Shown here: positions 17,977 to 27,026 of the stretch, in pieces
How positions within the stretch are numbered: position 1 is the stretch's first letter
Layout of the letters: every line of letters starts with the position of its first letter
DNA from: Sideroxydans sp.
GTDB lineage: Bacteria; Pseudomonadota; Gammaproteobacteria; Burkholderiales; Gallionellaceae
Direction: 5' to 3'
NCBI GenBank assembly: GCA_024636935.1
Contig: JAGXGC010000004.1
Location: 188,762 to 252,761, forward strand
Length of the DNA: 64,000 nt
Position numbers and translations under genes: made by a program
The notes under the pieces: model-generated
The model's database searches: none
What the model was told of the DNA's origin: nothing
Seen by the model: the letters and a program-made list of their open reading frames with translations, nothing else

Positions 17977-19902
17977 TCACCCCTTGCTAAAGAACGCTAC
18001 CGCATCCCCCTCGACGCGTGTGCGTTTGAAAGGCGGCAGACTTTGCCAAATACGTTTGCCGTAGTGCTTGGAGATCAAGCGCGGATCGCAGATCATCAGC
18101 ACACCGCGGTCACTCTCATCACGTATCAAGCGACCTGCCCCCTGCTTAAGATTGATGATGGTACGCGGCAACTGGAACTCCATGAAGGCATTTCGTCCCT
18201 GTTTGTTCATCTCGGCGATGCGCGCCGCCAGCACCGGATCGTCAGGTGGTGCGAACGGAAGTTTGTCGATCACCACCAGAGACAACGCCTCGCCACGCAC
18301 ATCAACTCCTTCCCAGAAGGACTGACTACCCAATAACACAGCATTGCCGTGCTCACGGAAGCGTGCCAGCAATTCATTGCGCGAACCTTCGCCTTGGATC
18401 ATCAGCGGATATTTCAGATTCTTGCGATCAAATTCCGCCTGTAATATTTCATAGGCGCGCTGCATCGCACGCAGACTGGTGAATAGCAGAAAGGCTCTTC
18501 CCTTGCTAGCTTCGATCAGAGGCAACGCAGCTTGAACTACAGCATCGGTATAACCATCCGTGTTCGGTTCCGGCAGTCCTTGCGGCACATAAAGCAGCGC
18601 CTGTTCAGGATAATCAAATGGACTATCCCAGCATGCAGTGCGCGCATCCTGCAAACCCATCTCGGCTTGATAATGCGCGAAGTTCTGCTTCACCGCCAAG
18701 GTCGCCGAGGTGAATATCCAAGTCCGCGGATGTCCATCTATCTGCTTCTTGAATATCTCGGCTATGGAAAGTGGCGTTGTGTTGAGCTGCAATGAATGGT
18801 GGAACACCTCAAGCCAGCGCACAGTCTCCGGCACATCGCCATCTTGCCAATGTTTCAATTGTTGAGCCAATGCCAAGGCACGTTGCCAGCAGCTCTCAAG
18901 CCCTTCACTGCGTTCCGCCTGTTTCTCAAGCATTGCTGAAAGATTGCTCAGCTTCTCGCTCACAGTCTTGAGAGTCGACGTAAAGTCCTTTATGTCCTCT
19001 GTCGCCTGCGCCGCCATACGCCCTTCGCGCTTGAACACGAGTCGCAGATCCCGTCCGGCTTTATCCAATGCATCGCAGGCAACGGGCAAAGCAGCAAAAT
19101 CTTTGGCTGAAGTCAAAGCCTCGATTCGCGCATCTTGCGCCAGATCGAACAGCTGCGAAGTCGAAAGACTTTCACCAAAGAACAAGCTGGCTGTCTCCGG
19201 CAATTGATGTGCCTCGTCGAAGATCACCGTATTGCAGGCAGGCAACAACTCCGCCACACCTTCGTCGCGCAGCATCACATCGGCAAAGAACAGGTGATGG
19301 TTCACCACCACGATATCCGCCTCCATCGCCTCCTTGCGTGCTTTAAGCACGAAACATTCCTTGTGCTGAGGGCAATCCTGTCCCAGACAGTTGTCGCGCG
19401 TCGAAGTCACATTCATCCAGATCGGTGCATTCTCCGGAACATCCGCCAGACCGCTCTTGTCCCCGCTTTGCGTGACTTTGGCATAAGTCACGATCTTCGC
19501 CAGATGCTTCACATCCTCGCGCGTTTTGAACAAGCCATTCGATTGCGCCAATTCCAGATGGTAGTGGCACACATAGTTGGAACGCCCCTTGAGTAGTGCC
19601 ACCGACACCGGCGCTTTCAGGGCATCACGCACCATAGGCAGGTCCTTCTGGAACAACTGATCTTGCAGGTTCTTAGTGCCAGTCGATACCACAACCTTGC
19701 CGCCATTGAGCAACGCCGGCACCAGATAGGCGAAAGTCTTGCCGGTACCGGTGCCCGCCTCCGCGATCAGGATCGCGTTATCACGGATCGCGTCAGCCAC
19801 CGCCAGCGCCATCTCGCGCTGCTGCGCGCGCGGACGGAACGAGGAAACCTCGGTGGCGAGCGGACTTTGCTCGGAGAAGAAACGTTCGACTTCGGATGAC
19901 AA
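17977..19902 (-). CDS. DinG/YoaA-family ATP-dependent helicase
   Basis: A 641-residue XPD-like superfamily 2 helicase, closest in style to YoaA, which acts with DNA polymerase III chi in repair. The sequence shows a Q-motif-like FRPRAQQREMALAVA, Walker A GTGTGKT (50-56), iron-sulfur cysteines C112, C172, C177 and C183, the DEAH box at 229-232 (VIFDEAHQ) and C-terminal motifs FEGVDVRGE-type (here SFWEGVDVRGEALS) and GRLIRDESDRGV. The start is unclear: TTG at 19902 is the only codon that includes the conserved N-terminus, and it has no SD. The next Met (residue 31) would remove the Q-motif region. Confidence 0.9.
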   Translation of the reverse strand: MSSEVERFFSEQSPLATEVSSFRPRAQQREMALAVADAIRDNAILIAEAGTGTGKTFAYLVPALLNGGKVVVSTGTKNLQDQLFQKDLPMVRDALKAPVSVALLKGRSNYVCHYHLELAQSNGLFKTREDVKHLAKIVTYAKVTQSGDKSGLADVPENAPIWMNVTSTRDNCLGQDCPQHKECFVLKARKEAMEADIVVVNHHLFFADVMLRDEGVAELLPACNTVIFDEAHQLPETASLFFGESLSTSQLFDLAQDARIEALTSAKDFAALPVACDALDKAGRDLRLVFKREGRMAAQATEDIKDFTSTLKTVSEKLSNLSAMLEKQAERSEGLESCWQRALALAQQLKHWQDGDVPETVRWLEVFHHSLQLNTTPLSIAEIFKKQIDGHPRTWIFTSATLAVKQNFAHYQAEMGLQDARTACWDSPFDYPEQALLYVPQGLPEPNTDGYTDAVVQAALPLIEASKGRAFLLFTSLRAMQRAYEILQAEFDRKNLKYPLMIQGEGSRNELLARFREHGNAVLLGSQSFWEGVDVRGEALSLVVIDKLPFAPPDDPVLAARIAEMNKQGRNAFMEFQLPRTIINLKQGAGRLIRDESDRGVLMICDPRLISKHYGKRIWQSLPPFKRTRVEGDAVAFFSKG

Positions 19903-20016
19903 AATGGAATATGGATATGTGAAGATGGTGGCGCTATAGTGCGGGTAGCGATTTTACGCGAGGCGGCACATAAGCAGAAACATTCTCGCCAGATACTTAC
20001 CTAAACCTTGATATTG

Positions 20017-20430
20017 ATGAATATACGACTCCTTATCGCTTGGTTCGTGATGCTGCTGGTTTCCATCCTCAACGGCACATTACGCGACTTCACATACGGC
20101 AAACATCTGCCTGAACTGCTCGCCCATCAGTTATCCACCGCAAGCAGCATCGTCCTGTTGGGCGGAGTGATATTTCTGTATGCGCGCAGATGGGCATTCA
20201 CATCTGCACGCCAAGCTTGGCAGACCGGACTATTCTGGATGTCGCTGACCGTAGCGTTCGAGTTCCTGTTCTTCCACTATGTCGGCGGACATTCATGGCA
20301 GGTATTGTTAGCAAACTACGACATGAGTGAGGGGCGGCTTTGGCCGCTCATCCTGCTGTGGGTCGCAATCGCACCTTACCTCGCCTTTCGCTTTTTCCAA
20401 CCGCGAAACAGCCCAACAAACCACGAGTAA
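20017..20430 (+). CDS. small conserved membrane protein
   Basis: A 137-residue inner-membrane protein with four hydrophobic helices (LLIAWFVMLLVSIL, SIVLLGGVIFLYA, LFWMSLTVAFEFLFFHYV and LWPLILLWVAIAPYLAF). A conserved-looking arginine/aspartate pair lies in NGTLRDFTYG. I do not recognise a family with a known role. ATG 20017 is preferred over a TTG at 20008; the SD is weak for both. It is divergent from the helicase gene and followed 10 bp later by the YaiI-family gene, so the two are probably cotranscribed. Confidence 0.65.
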   Translation: MNIRLLIAWFVMLLVSILNGTLRDFTYGKHLPELLAHQLSTASSIVLLGGVIFLYARRWAFTSARQAWQTGLFWMSLTVAFEFLFFHYVGGHSWQVLLANYDMSEGRLWPLILLWVAIAPYLAFRFFQPRNSPTNHE

Positions 20431-20440
20431 GCATGCCTAA

Positions 20441-20890
20441 ATGAAGATTCTGATCGATGCCGACGCCTGCCCAAAAACCATCAAGGAGATCCTGTTCCGT
20501 GTGGCTGATCGGCTAAACATATCCACCACCTTGGTGGCGAACAAGCTGTTGCATTGCCCGCCCTCTCCTAATATCCGCGCCTTGCAAGTACCCGCCGGGT
20601 TCGATGTGGCTGACAACAAGATCGTGGAGATGACTGAAGCGGGCGACCTGATCATCACTGCCGACATCCCACTGGCAGCAGAGGTGATAGCCAAAGGTGG
20701 GCACGTGCTGAACCCGCGCGGAGAGTTATATAGCAAAGACACCATCCGCGAACGTCTGAACATGCGCGACTTCATGGATGTGCTGCGCAGCAGCGGCGTA
20801 GAGACCGGTGGGCCGGCCGCATTAAGCACGAAAGACAGGCAGGCATTCGCCAATCAGCTCGACAAGATACTGCTCAAGCTAACCCGCTAA
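20441..20890 (+). CDS. YaiI/YqxD family (DUF188) protein
   Basis: A 149-residue cytoplasmic protein of the YaiI/YqxD (DUF188) family, which has a PIN-like nuclease fold. The acidic N-terminus [12 protein letters not shown] is the family signature, and further acidic residues sit in [11 protein letters not shown], as expected for a metal-dependent nuclease fold. The activity is not established. The tail [15 protein letters not shown] is also typical. The neighbour DUF3330 gene is convergent, with only 2 bp between the stops. Confidence 0.88.
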   Translation: MKILIDADACPKTIKEILFRVADRLNISTTLVANKLLHCPPSPNIRALQVPAGFDVADNKIVEMTEAGDLIITADIPLAAEVIAKGGHVLNPRGELYSKDTIRERLNMRDFMDVLRSSGVETGGPAALSTKDRQAFANQLDKILLKLTR

Positions 20891-20892
20891 AT

Positions 20893-21093
20893 TCAAACCT
20901 GCTTGCCTTCGTCCACGGCTGACGCTTCCGCATCACCGTCATCTTTCCAGCGCGCATAACATTCAAGCCCGCAGAAATGCGCCACATAGTCGCTCGCCTC
21001 GAAATTCACGGCGGCGGATTTAGGCACCTCTTTCAAACAGACCGCGCAACTGACTTGCTCGGATAAAGGAAGGGATTGGGGCTTATCTGTCAT
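20893..21093 (-). CDS. DUF3330 small cysteine protein
   Basis: A 66-residue protein with two CxxC/CxxxC pairs: CAVCLKEVP and HFCGLECYARW, a likely treble-clef zinc site. The same domain (DUF3330) occurs beside mercury-resistance transposons and in betaproteobacterial chromosomes, without a known role. The start is well fixed by AGGAGGTG 6 bp before the ATG. About 90 bp separate it from mltC downstream of the stop strand; no mobile element remnants are visible around it, so it looks like an ordinary chromosomal copy. Confidence 0.8.
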   Translation of the reverse strand: MTDKPQSLPLSEQVSCAVCLKEVPKSAAVNFEASDYVAHFCGLECYARWKDDGDAEASAVDEGKQV

Positions 21094-21211
21094 GACACAC
21101 CTCCTATTGGGTGTAGATGTAGAGTAAGCCTATTCCTGTCCCAGCGAAGTGACAAGGGTTATAAAGCAGAAGAGTGCTAAGCGCTTTAGCTAAGATTGCT
21201 AGAGTAACGCC

Positions 21212-22414
21212 TCACATCACTGCATACAGTTTCTTAGCCTCAACCACCTTTACGATATAACCACGTGTCTCGGCATAAGGTAGCTTGGTACGCAGTGCGT
21301 CATACACTTGATCGGGCTTCATGCCATTAATTTTATTGATCGCCTCGTATTGCCGATCACGACTGCTCTTGGCCGAACTGAACGCACGGAACACATTGGA
21401 CGGCCCAGTGTTATAAGCGGCGATGGCACAATATTCGCGCGACACCGCATTACGTATCTCGCGTAGCGGACTGTCTTTAAGCAAAACGCCCAGATAGGTC
21501 GAACCCAGTTCGATGTTGTTGTTCGCATCAAACAAGTATTCCTTGCTCGGCATCACGTCTTCACCCTTTGCCTTGCGATATGCTTCGCGCCCGCCACTAG
21601 AAGGTACCAGTTGCATCATGCCGTAGGCCGGAGCACTGGAAACCGCATAGGGATTGAATGCACTTTCCGTTTTGATGACGGCAAAGATAAGACTGCGACT
21701 GACCTGCGTATTTTCAGAATGACGGCGCACCGTGGCGGCATATTGCACTGCGCGCTTATCGAGATGTGAATTCATCATATTGAAACGCACGAAGAATACG
21801 TTCTTGCGCGTGCCATTGGCATCGATGCTACGCGACTGCAATCTGTTATCTGCCAGATAATCCGCGTAACGTTCCACATCCTGTCGCGACTTCAACGTGT
21901 TTCCGTTCTGGTCTGCCACCATCTGCTCCAGATAGGGGTCGCCATTGAGAGATACTTCCTTATCGGAGAAAAGATCCACCGCACCCGGATCGTTCGGTGT
22001 CAGCAACGCCACCACCACAGCATTGCGCAGCTTGTCTTTTACACCCTCCTCATCCAGATGCTCGATCAGGATGCTGCCAGAGTCGTAATCCACCACCACG
22101 CGGTTTTTGTAGTTCTCGGTATATTTCACGTAACGCGTGCGGCTGGGTAAAGTACGGGATTCTTTTTTACCCCACTTCGCCCCGCTCTCCTTCTGCACGT
22201 TCCCCATCAGGCGGTTGTATTCCGCCTCAGCCTTGCGAAGATCGGAGAGGATCAATTTTGGATTGTATTTATAGGAGTCCACGCGATTCGTGGCGACCCT
22301 GCGCAAAGCCTGCTTGGGGTCGCTGGCCGTAGCGATGTCGATCAATTGCTTGGTGGAGCAGGCTGGCAGACACAGCAGTCCCGCCCCCATTGCCATCAAC
22401 AGTTTGTGTTTCAT
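21212..22414 (-). CDS. mltC: membrane-bound lytic murein transglycosylase MltC
   Basis: A 400-residue outer-membrane lipoprotein. The signal peptide ends with the lipobox LPAC (Cys19), the middle domain matches the MltC N-terminal domain (NVQKESGAKWGKKESRT region), and residues 240-400 form the SLT catalytic domain. The catalytic glutamate is E250 in KTESAFNPYAVS, followed by YGMMQLVPSSGG and AYNTGPSNVF. The enzyme cleaves peptidoglycan glycan strands with 1,6-anhydro ends. The ATG at 22414 has GGAGGTG upstream; a GTG two codons earlier overlaps that SD. It starts 22 bp after uup and may be cotranscribed with it. Confidence 0.93.
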   Translation of the reverse strand: MKHKLLMAMGAGLLCLPACSTKQLIDIATASDPKQALRRVATNRVDSYKYNPKLILSDLRKAEAEYNRLMGNVQKESGAKWGKKESRTLPSRTRYVKYTENYKNRVVVDYDSGSILIEHLDEEGVKDKLRNAVVVALLTPNDPGAVDLFSDKEVSLNGDPYLEQMVADQNGNTLKSRQDVERYADYLADNRLQSRSIDANGTRKNVFFVRFNMMNSHLDKRAVQYAATVRRHSENTQVSRSLIFAVIKTESAFNPYAVSSAPAYGMMQLVPSSGGREAYRKAKGEDVMPSKEYLFDANNNIELGSTYLGVLLKDSPLREIRNAVSREYCAIAAYNTGPSNVFRAFSSAKSSRDRQYEAINKINGMKPDQVYDALRTKLPYAETRGYIVKVVEAKKLYAVM

Positions 22415-22436
22415 CCCCACCTCCCTTTCAAACGAT

Positions 22437-24335
22437 TTAGCGTGACTCCAACGCCTCCCAACGCGTCATCAGATCCAGCATCTGCTCTTCGATCTCGGAG
22501 GCGCGCTGCGTCAATTGTTTGGCATGGGCTGGATTGTCGCGGAACAACGTCCCCGAGCCAAGTGCCGCGACAATATCTTCCTGTTCGCGCTCCAGCACCT
22601 CGATGCTGCGCGGAATCTCTTCCAGTTCTTTCTGCTCCTTGGCACTCAGCTTGGTAGCAGTCTTTGGTTTTGCTGCCGCAGGCTTGCTAACCTGCTTGAT
22701 CGGCTCTGGGGCAACAACACGGCTCTGAGCTTCATACTTCTTCACGCGCACCCAGTCCTCATAGCCACCGACGTACTCCATCAACTTACCATCGCCTTCG
22801 AAAGCGATCACCTGCGTTACCACATTATCGAGGAACGAGCGGTCGTGACTGACCAGGAACAAGGTGCCCTGATAGTTGGCCAGCAGCTCCTCCAGCAACT
22901 CCAGTGTCTCGATATCCAAGTCATTGGTTGGTTCATCCAACACCAGCACGTTGGCGGGTTGAGTGAACAAGCGCGCCAACAGCAGGCGGTTGCGCTCGCC
23001 ACCGGAACAGCTCTTCACCGGCGAACGTGCACGTTCAGGTGCGAACAGAAAATCACCAAGGTAACTGATGACATGTTTGCGCTGTCCACCGATCTCGATG
23101 AAATCAGAACCCTGACTGATGGTGTCTGCCAAAGTCGCCTCGTCGTCCAACTGCGCACGCAACTGGTCGAAATAGGCGACGGATATCTTGGTACCCATCT
23201 TCACTTCGCCGCTGTCCGGCTGCATCTCACCCAGAATGATCTTCAGCAAGGTGCTCTTGCCCGCGCCGTTAGGGCCGAGCAAACCAATCTTGTCACCGCG
23301 CTGAATGCGGCATGAAAAATCATTGATGATGCGGCGATCACCGAACGTCTTGCTGACGTGTGTCAGTTCCGCCACCAGTTTTCCAGAACGGTCGCCCGCC
23401 TCCAGATTCATCTCGACTTTACCCACCTTCTCGCGCCGCGCTGCACGCTCCAGTCGCAACGCTTCCAATTGGCGCACTCGCCCCTCGTTACGCGTACGAC
23501 GGGCCTTGATGCCTTGGCGTATCCACACTTCTTCCTGCGCCAACACCTTGTCGAACTTGGCATTCAACACAGCTTCGTCGGCCAGCATGCGTTCCTTCAA
23601 TTTTTGATAAGCCGCAAAGTTACCCGGGAAGGAGGCGAGTTTGCCGCGATCCAGTTCGACGATTCGGGTGGAGACGTTATCGAGAAAGCTCCGGTCATGG
23701 GTGACCAGCAACACGCTACCGCGAAACTCTTTGAGCAAACCTTCCAACCACTCGATGGAAGCAAAGTCCAGATGGTTGGTCGGTTCGTCGAGAATCAGTA
23801 CTTCCGGTTCGGCCACCAAGGCCTGCGCCAACGCTACACGTTTACGCACACCGCCGGAAAGCGAACCAACCAATGCTTCCGGATCCAGCTCCAGACGCTG
23901 AATTGCCGTCTCGATACGTGCTTGCACCGACCAGCCATCCTGCGCTTCGAGTGCGGTCTGCAAAGGCTGCATCGCTTCCAGTAACTTTTCGTAGTCGGCA
24001 TCCGGCTCGGCCAGCTGATGCGACAGATGGTGATAGTCGGTGATGATCTGATGCAACTCACCCAGACCGCGTGCGACCTCGTCGAACACGGTCGCCTTCG
24101 CATCCAGTACCGGCTCTTGGCTCACGTAACAGATACGCGCAGTCGTCTGACGCCATAGCGTGCCGTCATCCAGATGAGCCTGTCCGGCCAGCACTTTGAG
24201 CAAGCTAGACTTGCCGCCGCCATTGCGACCGATCAGGCCGACGCGCTCACCTTCATCGAGTTGAAAATCCACATGATCGAGCAATGCGACATGACCAAAA
24301 GCCAGAGAGGCTTTATCCAGCGTGATATACGGCAT
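22437..24335 (-). CDS. uup: ABC-F family ATPase Uup
   Basis: A 632-residue cytoplasmic protein with two ABC ATPase domains and no membrane segment. Walker A motifs are GRNGGGKSS and GPNGAGKST; signature motifs are LSGGVRKRVALAQAL and CSGGERNRLLLARL, each followed by an ILDEPTNHLD / VLDEPTNDLD Walker B. The C-terminal coiled coil (SAKEQKELEEIPRSIEVLER) is the DNA-binding part of Uup, a protein tied to transposon excision and ribosome function. The ATG at 24335 overlaps the upstream stop as TAATG, so it is translationally coupled to the small membrane protein. Confidence 0.94.
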   Translation of the reverse strand: MPYITLDKASLAFGHVALLDHVDFQLDEGERVGLIGRNGGGKSSLLKVLAGQAHLDDGTLWRQTTARICYVSQEPVLDAKATVFDEVARGLGELHQIITDYHHLSHQLAEPDADYEKLLEAMQPLQTALEAQDGWSVQARIETAIQRLELDPEALVGSLSGGVRKRVALAQALVAEPEVLILDEPTNHLDFASIEWLEGLLKEFRGSVLLVTHDRSFLDNVSTRIVELDRGKLASFPGNFAAYQKLKERMLADEAVLNAKFDKVLAQEEVWIRQGIKARRTRNEGRVRQLEALRLERAARREKVGKVEMNLEAGDRSGKLVAELTHVSKTFGDRRIINDFSCRIQRGDKIGLLGPNGAGKSTLLKIILGEMQPDSGEVKMGTKISVAYFDQLRAQLDDEATLADTISQGSDFIEIGGQRKHVISYLGDFLFAPERARSPVKSCSGGERNRLLLARLFTQPANVLVLDEPTNDLDIETLELLEELLANYQGTLFLVSHDRSFLDNVVTQVIAFEGDGKLMEYVGGYEDWVRVKKYEAQSRVVAPEPIKQVSKPAAAKPKTATKLSAKEQKELEEIPRSIEVLEREQEDIVAALGSGTLFRDNPAHAKQLTQRASEIEEQMLDLMTRWEALESR

Positions 24336-24784
24336 TAGAGTTGTTTCTCTTCCTGCGGCAGCGATGACTGATAGATGAAGGAAAAACCGCCTGCGAAGAA
24401 GCCCATGCACACGTAACCGAACATAGTGGTGAACTTATCCAACACTAGGTGTGTGTTGTAGTCGGTGATCTGTAACGCGAAGAAATGGAAAACGAACAGA
24501 CAAGCTGCCAGCACATTGCCGACCAAGGTCAGACGATGACCGAACTTATAGCCGTTGCCGCCCTCTTTCCCTTGCGGCGGCAGGCCGCGCTGCATGTACC
24601 AGACGACGAACACACCTGCGAACAACAGCAGGGCGCCCACAAGGCGGCTCGGGATATCACCTTCGGTCGTCGCCTGACCGAGCACGTTGAGCAGCATGCC
24701 GCCCGCCGCCGCGACCCAGCCCATAAAGATGGTCTGCGGCATGAAGAACCATGCGGCAAAGATATTCACATTCGAAAACTTCAT
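24335..24784 (-). CDS. small membrane protein between prxQ and uup
   Basis: A 149-residue inner-membrane protein with about four helices (IFAAWFFMPQTIFMGWVAAAG, LVGALLLFAGVFVVWYMQ, LVGNVLAACLFVFHFFAL and MFGYVCMGFFAGGFSFIY). The loop after the second helix is glycine-rich (PPQGKEGGNGYKFG). No family with a known role is recognised. The ATG at 24784 overlaps the upstream prxQ stop (TGATG), and its own stop overlaps the uup ATG. It is therefore the middle gene of a tightly coupled three-gene operon, and likely needed in fixed ratio with its neighbours. Confidence 0.75.
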   Translation of the reverse strand: MKFSNVNIFAAWFFMPQTIFMGWVAAAGGMLLNVLGQATTEGDIPSRLVGALLLFAGVFVVWYMQRGLPPQGKEGGNGYKFGHRLTLVGNVLAACLFVFHFFALQITDYNTHLVLDKFTTMFGYVCMGFFAGGFSFIYQSSLPQEEKQL

Positions 24785-25323
24785 CACTTCCCTTTCTCAA
24801 TCAATGCTTTCAAATCTTCGATGACATCCGTCGAATGTCTCGAAGTCTCAACTTTCGTATAGACCTTGGCGATCCTGCCCTGAGGGTCGATCAAGAAGGT
24901 GTAACGCTTGGCCACCTTGAACACCACCATATCAAGCAGCGCCCCGTAGCGCGCCGCCACTTCACCCGACTTGTCCGCCAGCAAGGGGAATGGCAGATGA
25001 TACTTTTCGGCGAAGTCAGCATGGCTCGCACTATCATCTACGCTGATGCCGATCACCACAGCCCCCATTGCCGTCAGCTTGTGCAGATCGTCGCGAAAGG
25101 CGCAGGCCTCTTGCGTGCAACCCGGCGTGTCGTCCTTGGGATAGAAATACAGCACCAGCCACTTGTCTGCATACTGTTGCAGACCATGCATCACCCCATG
25201 CTGATCGGGCAATTCAAAATCAGGCGCAGACTCGCCCACTTTAGGCAACTCACCCGCGCGCGCCATCTGCATCACCAGCAATGACAAGGCCGCAAACAAA
25301 CCAAACAGTATCAGCCATTTCAT
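24784..25323 (-). CDS. peroxiredoxin of the PrxQ/BCP type, membrane-anchored or exported
   Basis: A 179-residue thiol peroxidase. The peroxidatic cysteine is C69 in DDTPGCTQEACAF and the resolving cysteine C74, five residues on, as in the alpha-2 PrxQ/BCP subgroup. The downstream TFLIDPQGRI segment is also typical. Unlike cytoplasmic BCP, it has an N-terminal hydrophobic helix (LILFGLFAALSLLVMQMARA) that suggests export or membrane attachment to the periplasmic side. The ATG at 25323 has GGAGGTG 7 bp upstream; a longer in-frame start lacks an SD. First gene of the coupled prxQ-membrane protein-uup operon. Confidence 0.92.
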   Translation of the reverse strand: MKWLILFGLFAALSLLVMQMARAGELPKVGESAPDFELPDQHGVMHGLQQYADKWLVLYFYPKDDTPGCTQEACAFRDDLHKLTAMGAVVIGISVDDSASHADFAEKYHLPFPLLADKSGEVAARYGALLDMVVFKVAKRYTFLIDPQGRIAKVYTKVETSRHSTDVIEDLKALIEKGK

Positions 25324-25400
25324 ATTAAACACCTCCGGCAAGCATCAGCGAGGGCGGGATTTTACGTTAGAATGCGGCCACTTCCTCGTGAATAAAGTAG

Positions 25401-25475
25401 GTCCTCGTAGTTAAATGGATATAACCGCCCCCTCCTAAGGGGCAGTTACAGGTTCGATTCCTGTCGAGGACACCA
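25401..25475 (+). tRNA. tRNA-Arg (anticodon CCT)
   Basis: The acceptor stem GTCCTCG (25401-25407) pairs with CGAGGAC (25465-25471), followed by A and an encoded CCA. The anticodon stem GCCCC/GGGGC encloses the loop CTCCTAA, giving anticodon CCT (arginine, AGG codons). The T-arm contains GGTTCGATTCC. Its 3' end is the integration site of the mobile element that follows; the tRNA is left intact. Confidence 0.95.
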
Positions 25476-25480
25476 AACAC
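25461..25480 (+). other. attL core at tRNA-Arg 3' end
   Basis: The last bases of the tRNA T-arm and acceptor, CTGTCGAGGAC, followed by ACCAAACAC, recur at 33516-33531. P4-type integrases recombine at tRNA 3' ends, so this is the expected left junction. Confidence 0.7.
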
Positions 25481-25577
25481 CCATCCAGCCGCATCCAATC
25501 CCATCCACCAAACCCATCAGGCAATGCGTTTTAGCTTGATACGCCGTCCGCCCCCATCTAATCCCGTCCATTGCAAT

Positions 25578-25638
25578 TACCAACAAATTGTGGGTAAATG
25601 TGTTGGTAAAAGATTTCCCGGCGATATTTTTACCAACA
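25578..25638. repeat. left arm-type integrase sites (TGTTGGTAAA family)
   Basis: Upstream of the integrase gene lie TGTGGGTAAA (25589-25598) and TGTTGGTAAA (25601-25610), start to start 12 bp apart, flanked by inverted copies TTACCAACA (25578-25586) and TTTACCAACA (25629-25638). The same 12-bp-phased pair recurs at the right end. This suits arm binding by the integrase or its excision factor. Confidence 0.65.
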
Positions 25639-25653
25639 AACAGCGGGGGCGCT

Positions 25654-26877
25654 ATGAAACTAAACGACATTTCAGTGCGGAAAGCCAAACCAGAAGCCAA
25701 GCCGCGCAAGCTATCGGATGGCGGCGGACTGTATGTCCTGATTCACCCGAACGGCGGCAAATACTGGCAGCTTGCCTACCGCTTTGCCGGGAAGCAAAAG
25801 ACGTTGGCGCTAGGCACATACCCCGATGTTTCCCTGGCGGATGCAAGGGATAGGCGCGACCAAGCCCGCAAGCAGATTACGAACGGCATAGACCCCGGCG
25901 CGCTCAAACAAACCGAAAAGCGGCAAGCCAAAATATCGGCGGCCAATACCTTCGAGGCTGTTGCCCGCGAGTGGGTAGAGAATCGCGCAAACGACTGGAC
26001 AGAGGGGCACAAGGCATTGACCTTGAATTCCTTGGAACAAGATACCTTCCCTGCGCTTGGGCATCGCCCCATTGCCGAGATAACCCCAGCCGAATTGCTG
26101 GCAGCCATGCGCGCCATTGAAAAGCGCGGCGCGCTGGAAATCGCAAGCCGGGTGCTACAACGAAGCAGTGCTGTGTTTCGCTTTGCCATTGCAACCGATA
26201 GATGCAAGACCAACCCAGCTACCGAGCTGCGCGGCGCACTGAAAAAACCCAAGCGCTCCCACTACACCACCATAGACAAGGGCGAATTCCCAAAGCTGTT
26301 ACGCGATATTGACGGCTATCAGGGCGGCAGATTGACTACATGCGCCCTGCAACTGATGGCGCTCACTTTCACCCGCACCAGTGAGCTGGTGGAAGCCGAA
26401 TGGAAAGAGATCGACCTGGAGCGCGCCGAATGGCTGATACCTGCCGAACGCATGAAGATGGGCCGCCCCCACCTTGTGCCGCTATCACGACAAGCCGTTG
26501 CCGTTTTTAAAGAGGTGGCAAAACTAACCAGCGAACGGCAGCACGCATTCCCCAACCGAAACGACCCCAGCAAGCCCGCAAGCAAGGCCATTATCCTGCG
26601 CGCTTTGGGGCGTATGGGGTACACCGGCAAGATGACCGGCCACGGCTTTAGATCGGCAGCATCAACCATGCTCAACGAGCACAAAACCAAGTGGGGTATC
26701 CACCGCGATGTGATTGAACTACAGCTTGCACATGTTGAAAAGAACGCAAGCCGCGCCGCCTACAACTTTGCCGAGTATCTGGAAGAACGCCGCACCATGA
26801 TGCAACAGTGGGCCGACTACCTGGACAAGCAAAAAGCAGGGGCGGAAGTAATCCCCTTGCATGGCGCTGCCGCATGA
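25654..26877 (+). CDS. P4-type tyrosine site-specific integrase
   Basis: A 407-residue tyrosine recombinase. The N-terminal DUF4102 domain (LNDISVRKAKPEAKPRKLSD, GGGLYVLIHP) is the arm-binding part of the P4/tRNA-integrase group, followed by a core-binding domain and the catalytic domain. Catalytic residues: R241 in FTRTSELVE, H330 and R333 in HGFRSAAST, and the nucleophile Y370 in AAYNFAEYLEER. All are present, so the enzyme looks active. ATG 25654 is chosen; upstream in-frame codons (TTG 25588) would run through the arm repeats. Lying 180 bp from the tRNA with the island downstream, it should act at the tRNA-Arg(CCT) 3' end. Confidence 0.95.
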   Translation: MKLNDISVRKAKPEAKPRKLSDGGGLYVLIHPNGGKYWQLAYRFAGKQKTLALGTYPDVSLADARDRRDQARKQITNGIDPGALKQTEKRQAKISAANTFEAVAREWVENRANDWTEGHKALTLNSLEQDTFPALGHRPIAEITPAELLAAMRAIEKRGALEIASRVLQRSSAVFRFAIATDRCKTNPATELRGALKKPKRSHYTTIDKGEFPKLLRDIDGYQGGRLTTCALQLMALTFTRTSELVEAEWKEIDLERAEWLIPAERMKMGRPHLVPLSRQAVAVFKEVAKLTSERQHAFPNRNDPSKPASKAIILRALGRMGYTGKMTGHGFRSAASTMLNEHKTKWGIHRDVIELQLAHVEKNASRAAYNFAEYLEERRTMMQQWADYLDKQKAGAEVIPLHGAAA

Positions 26878-26895
26878 AATCCACCCTGCTTTTCT

Positions 26896-27026
26896 CTCGG
26901 CTCATATTAAAAACAGTCGGGACAAGTCGGAACAGTCGGGACAGCCCGCCGTTATTGGGTTTGAGCTGTCCCGACTTTTTCGGGAGAAGTCGGGACAAAG
27001 CAGCCAGCCGCATCCATCCGCGTCCA
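26896..27026 (+). repeat. left copy of the 131/140-bp inverted repeat with TGTCCCGAC units
   Basis: Begins 18 bp after the integrase stop. It contains several copies of AGTCGGGACA and its complement. AGTCGGGACAGC pairs with GCTGTCCCGACT across a 22-base loop and is followed by TTTTT, so in this orientation it could end integrase transcription. A second hairpin lies in CGACTTTTTCGGGAGAAGTCG. The whole block recurs, inverted, at 32963-33102, with three mismatches and one extra 9-bp unit there. Confidence 0.9.

Noticed and set aside
22515..23984. Long plus-strand open frames opposite uup
   Set aside because: They mirror the coding frame of uup, start without SD and have no recognisable domain.
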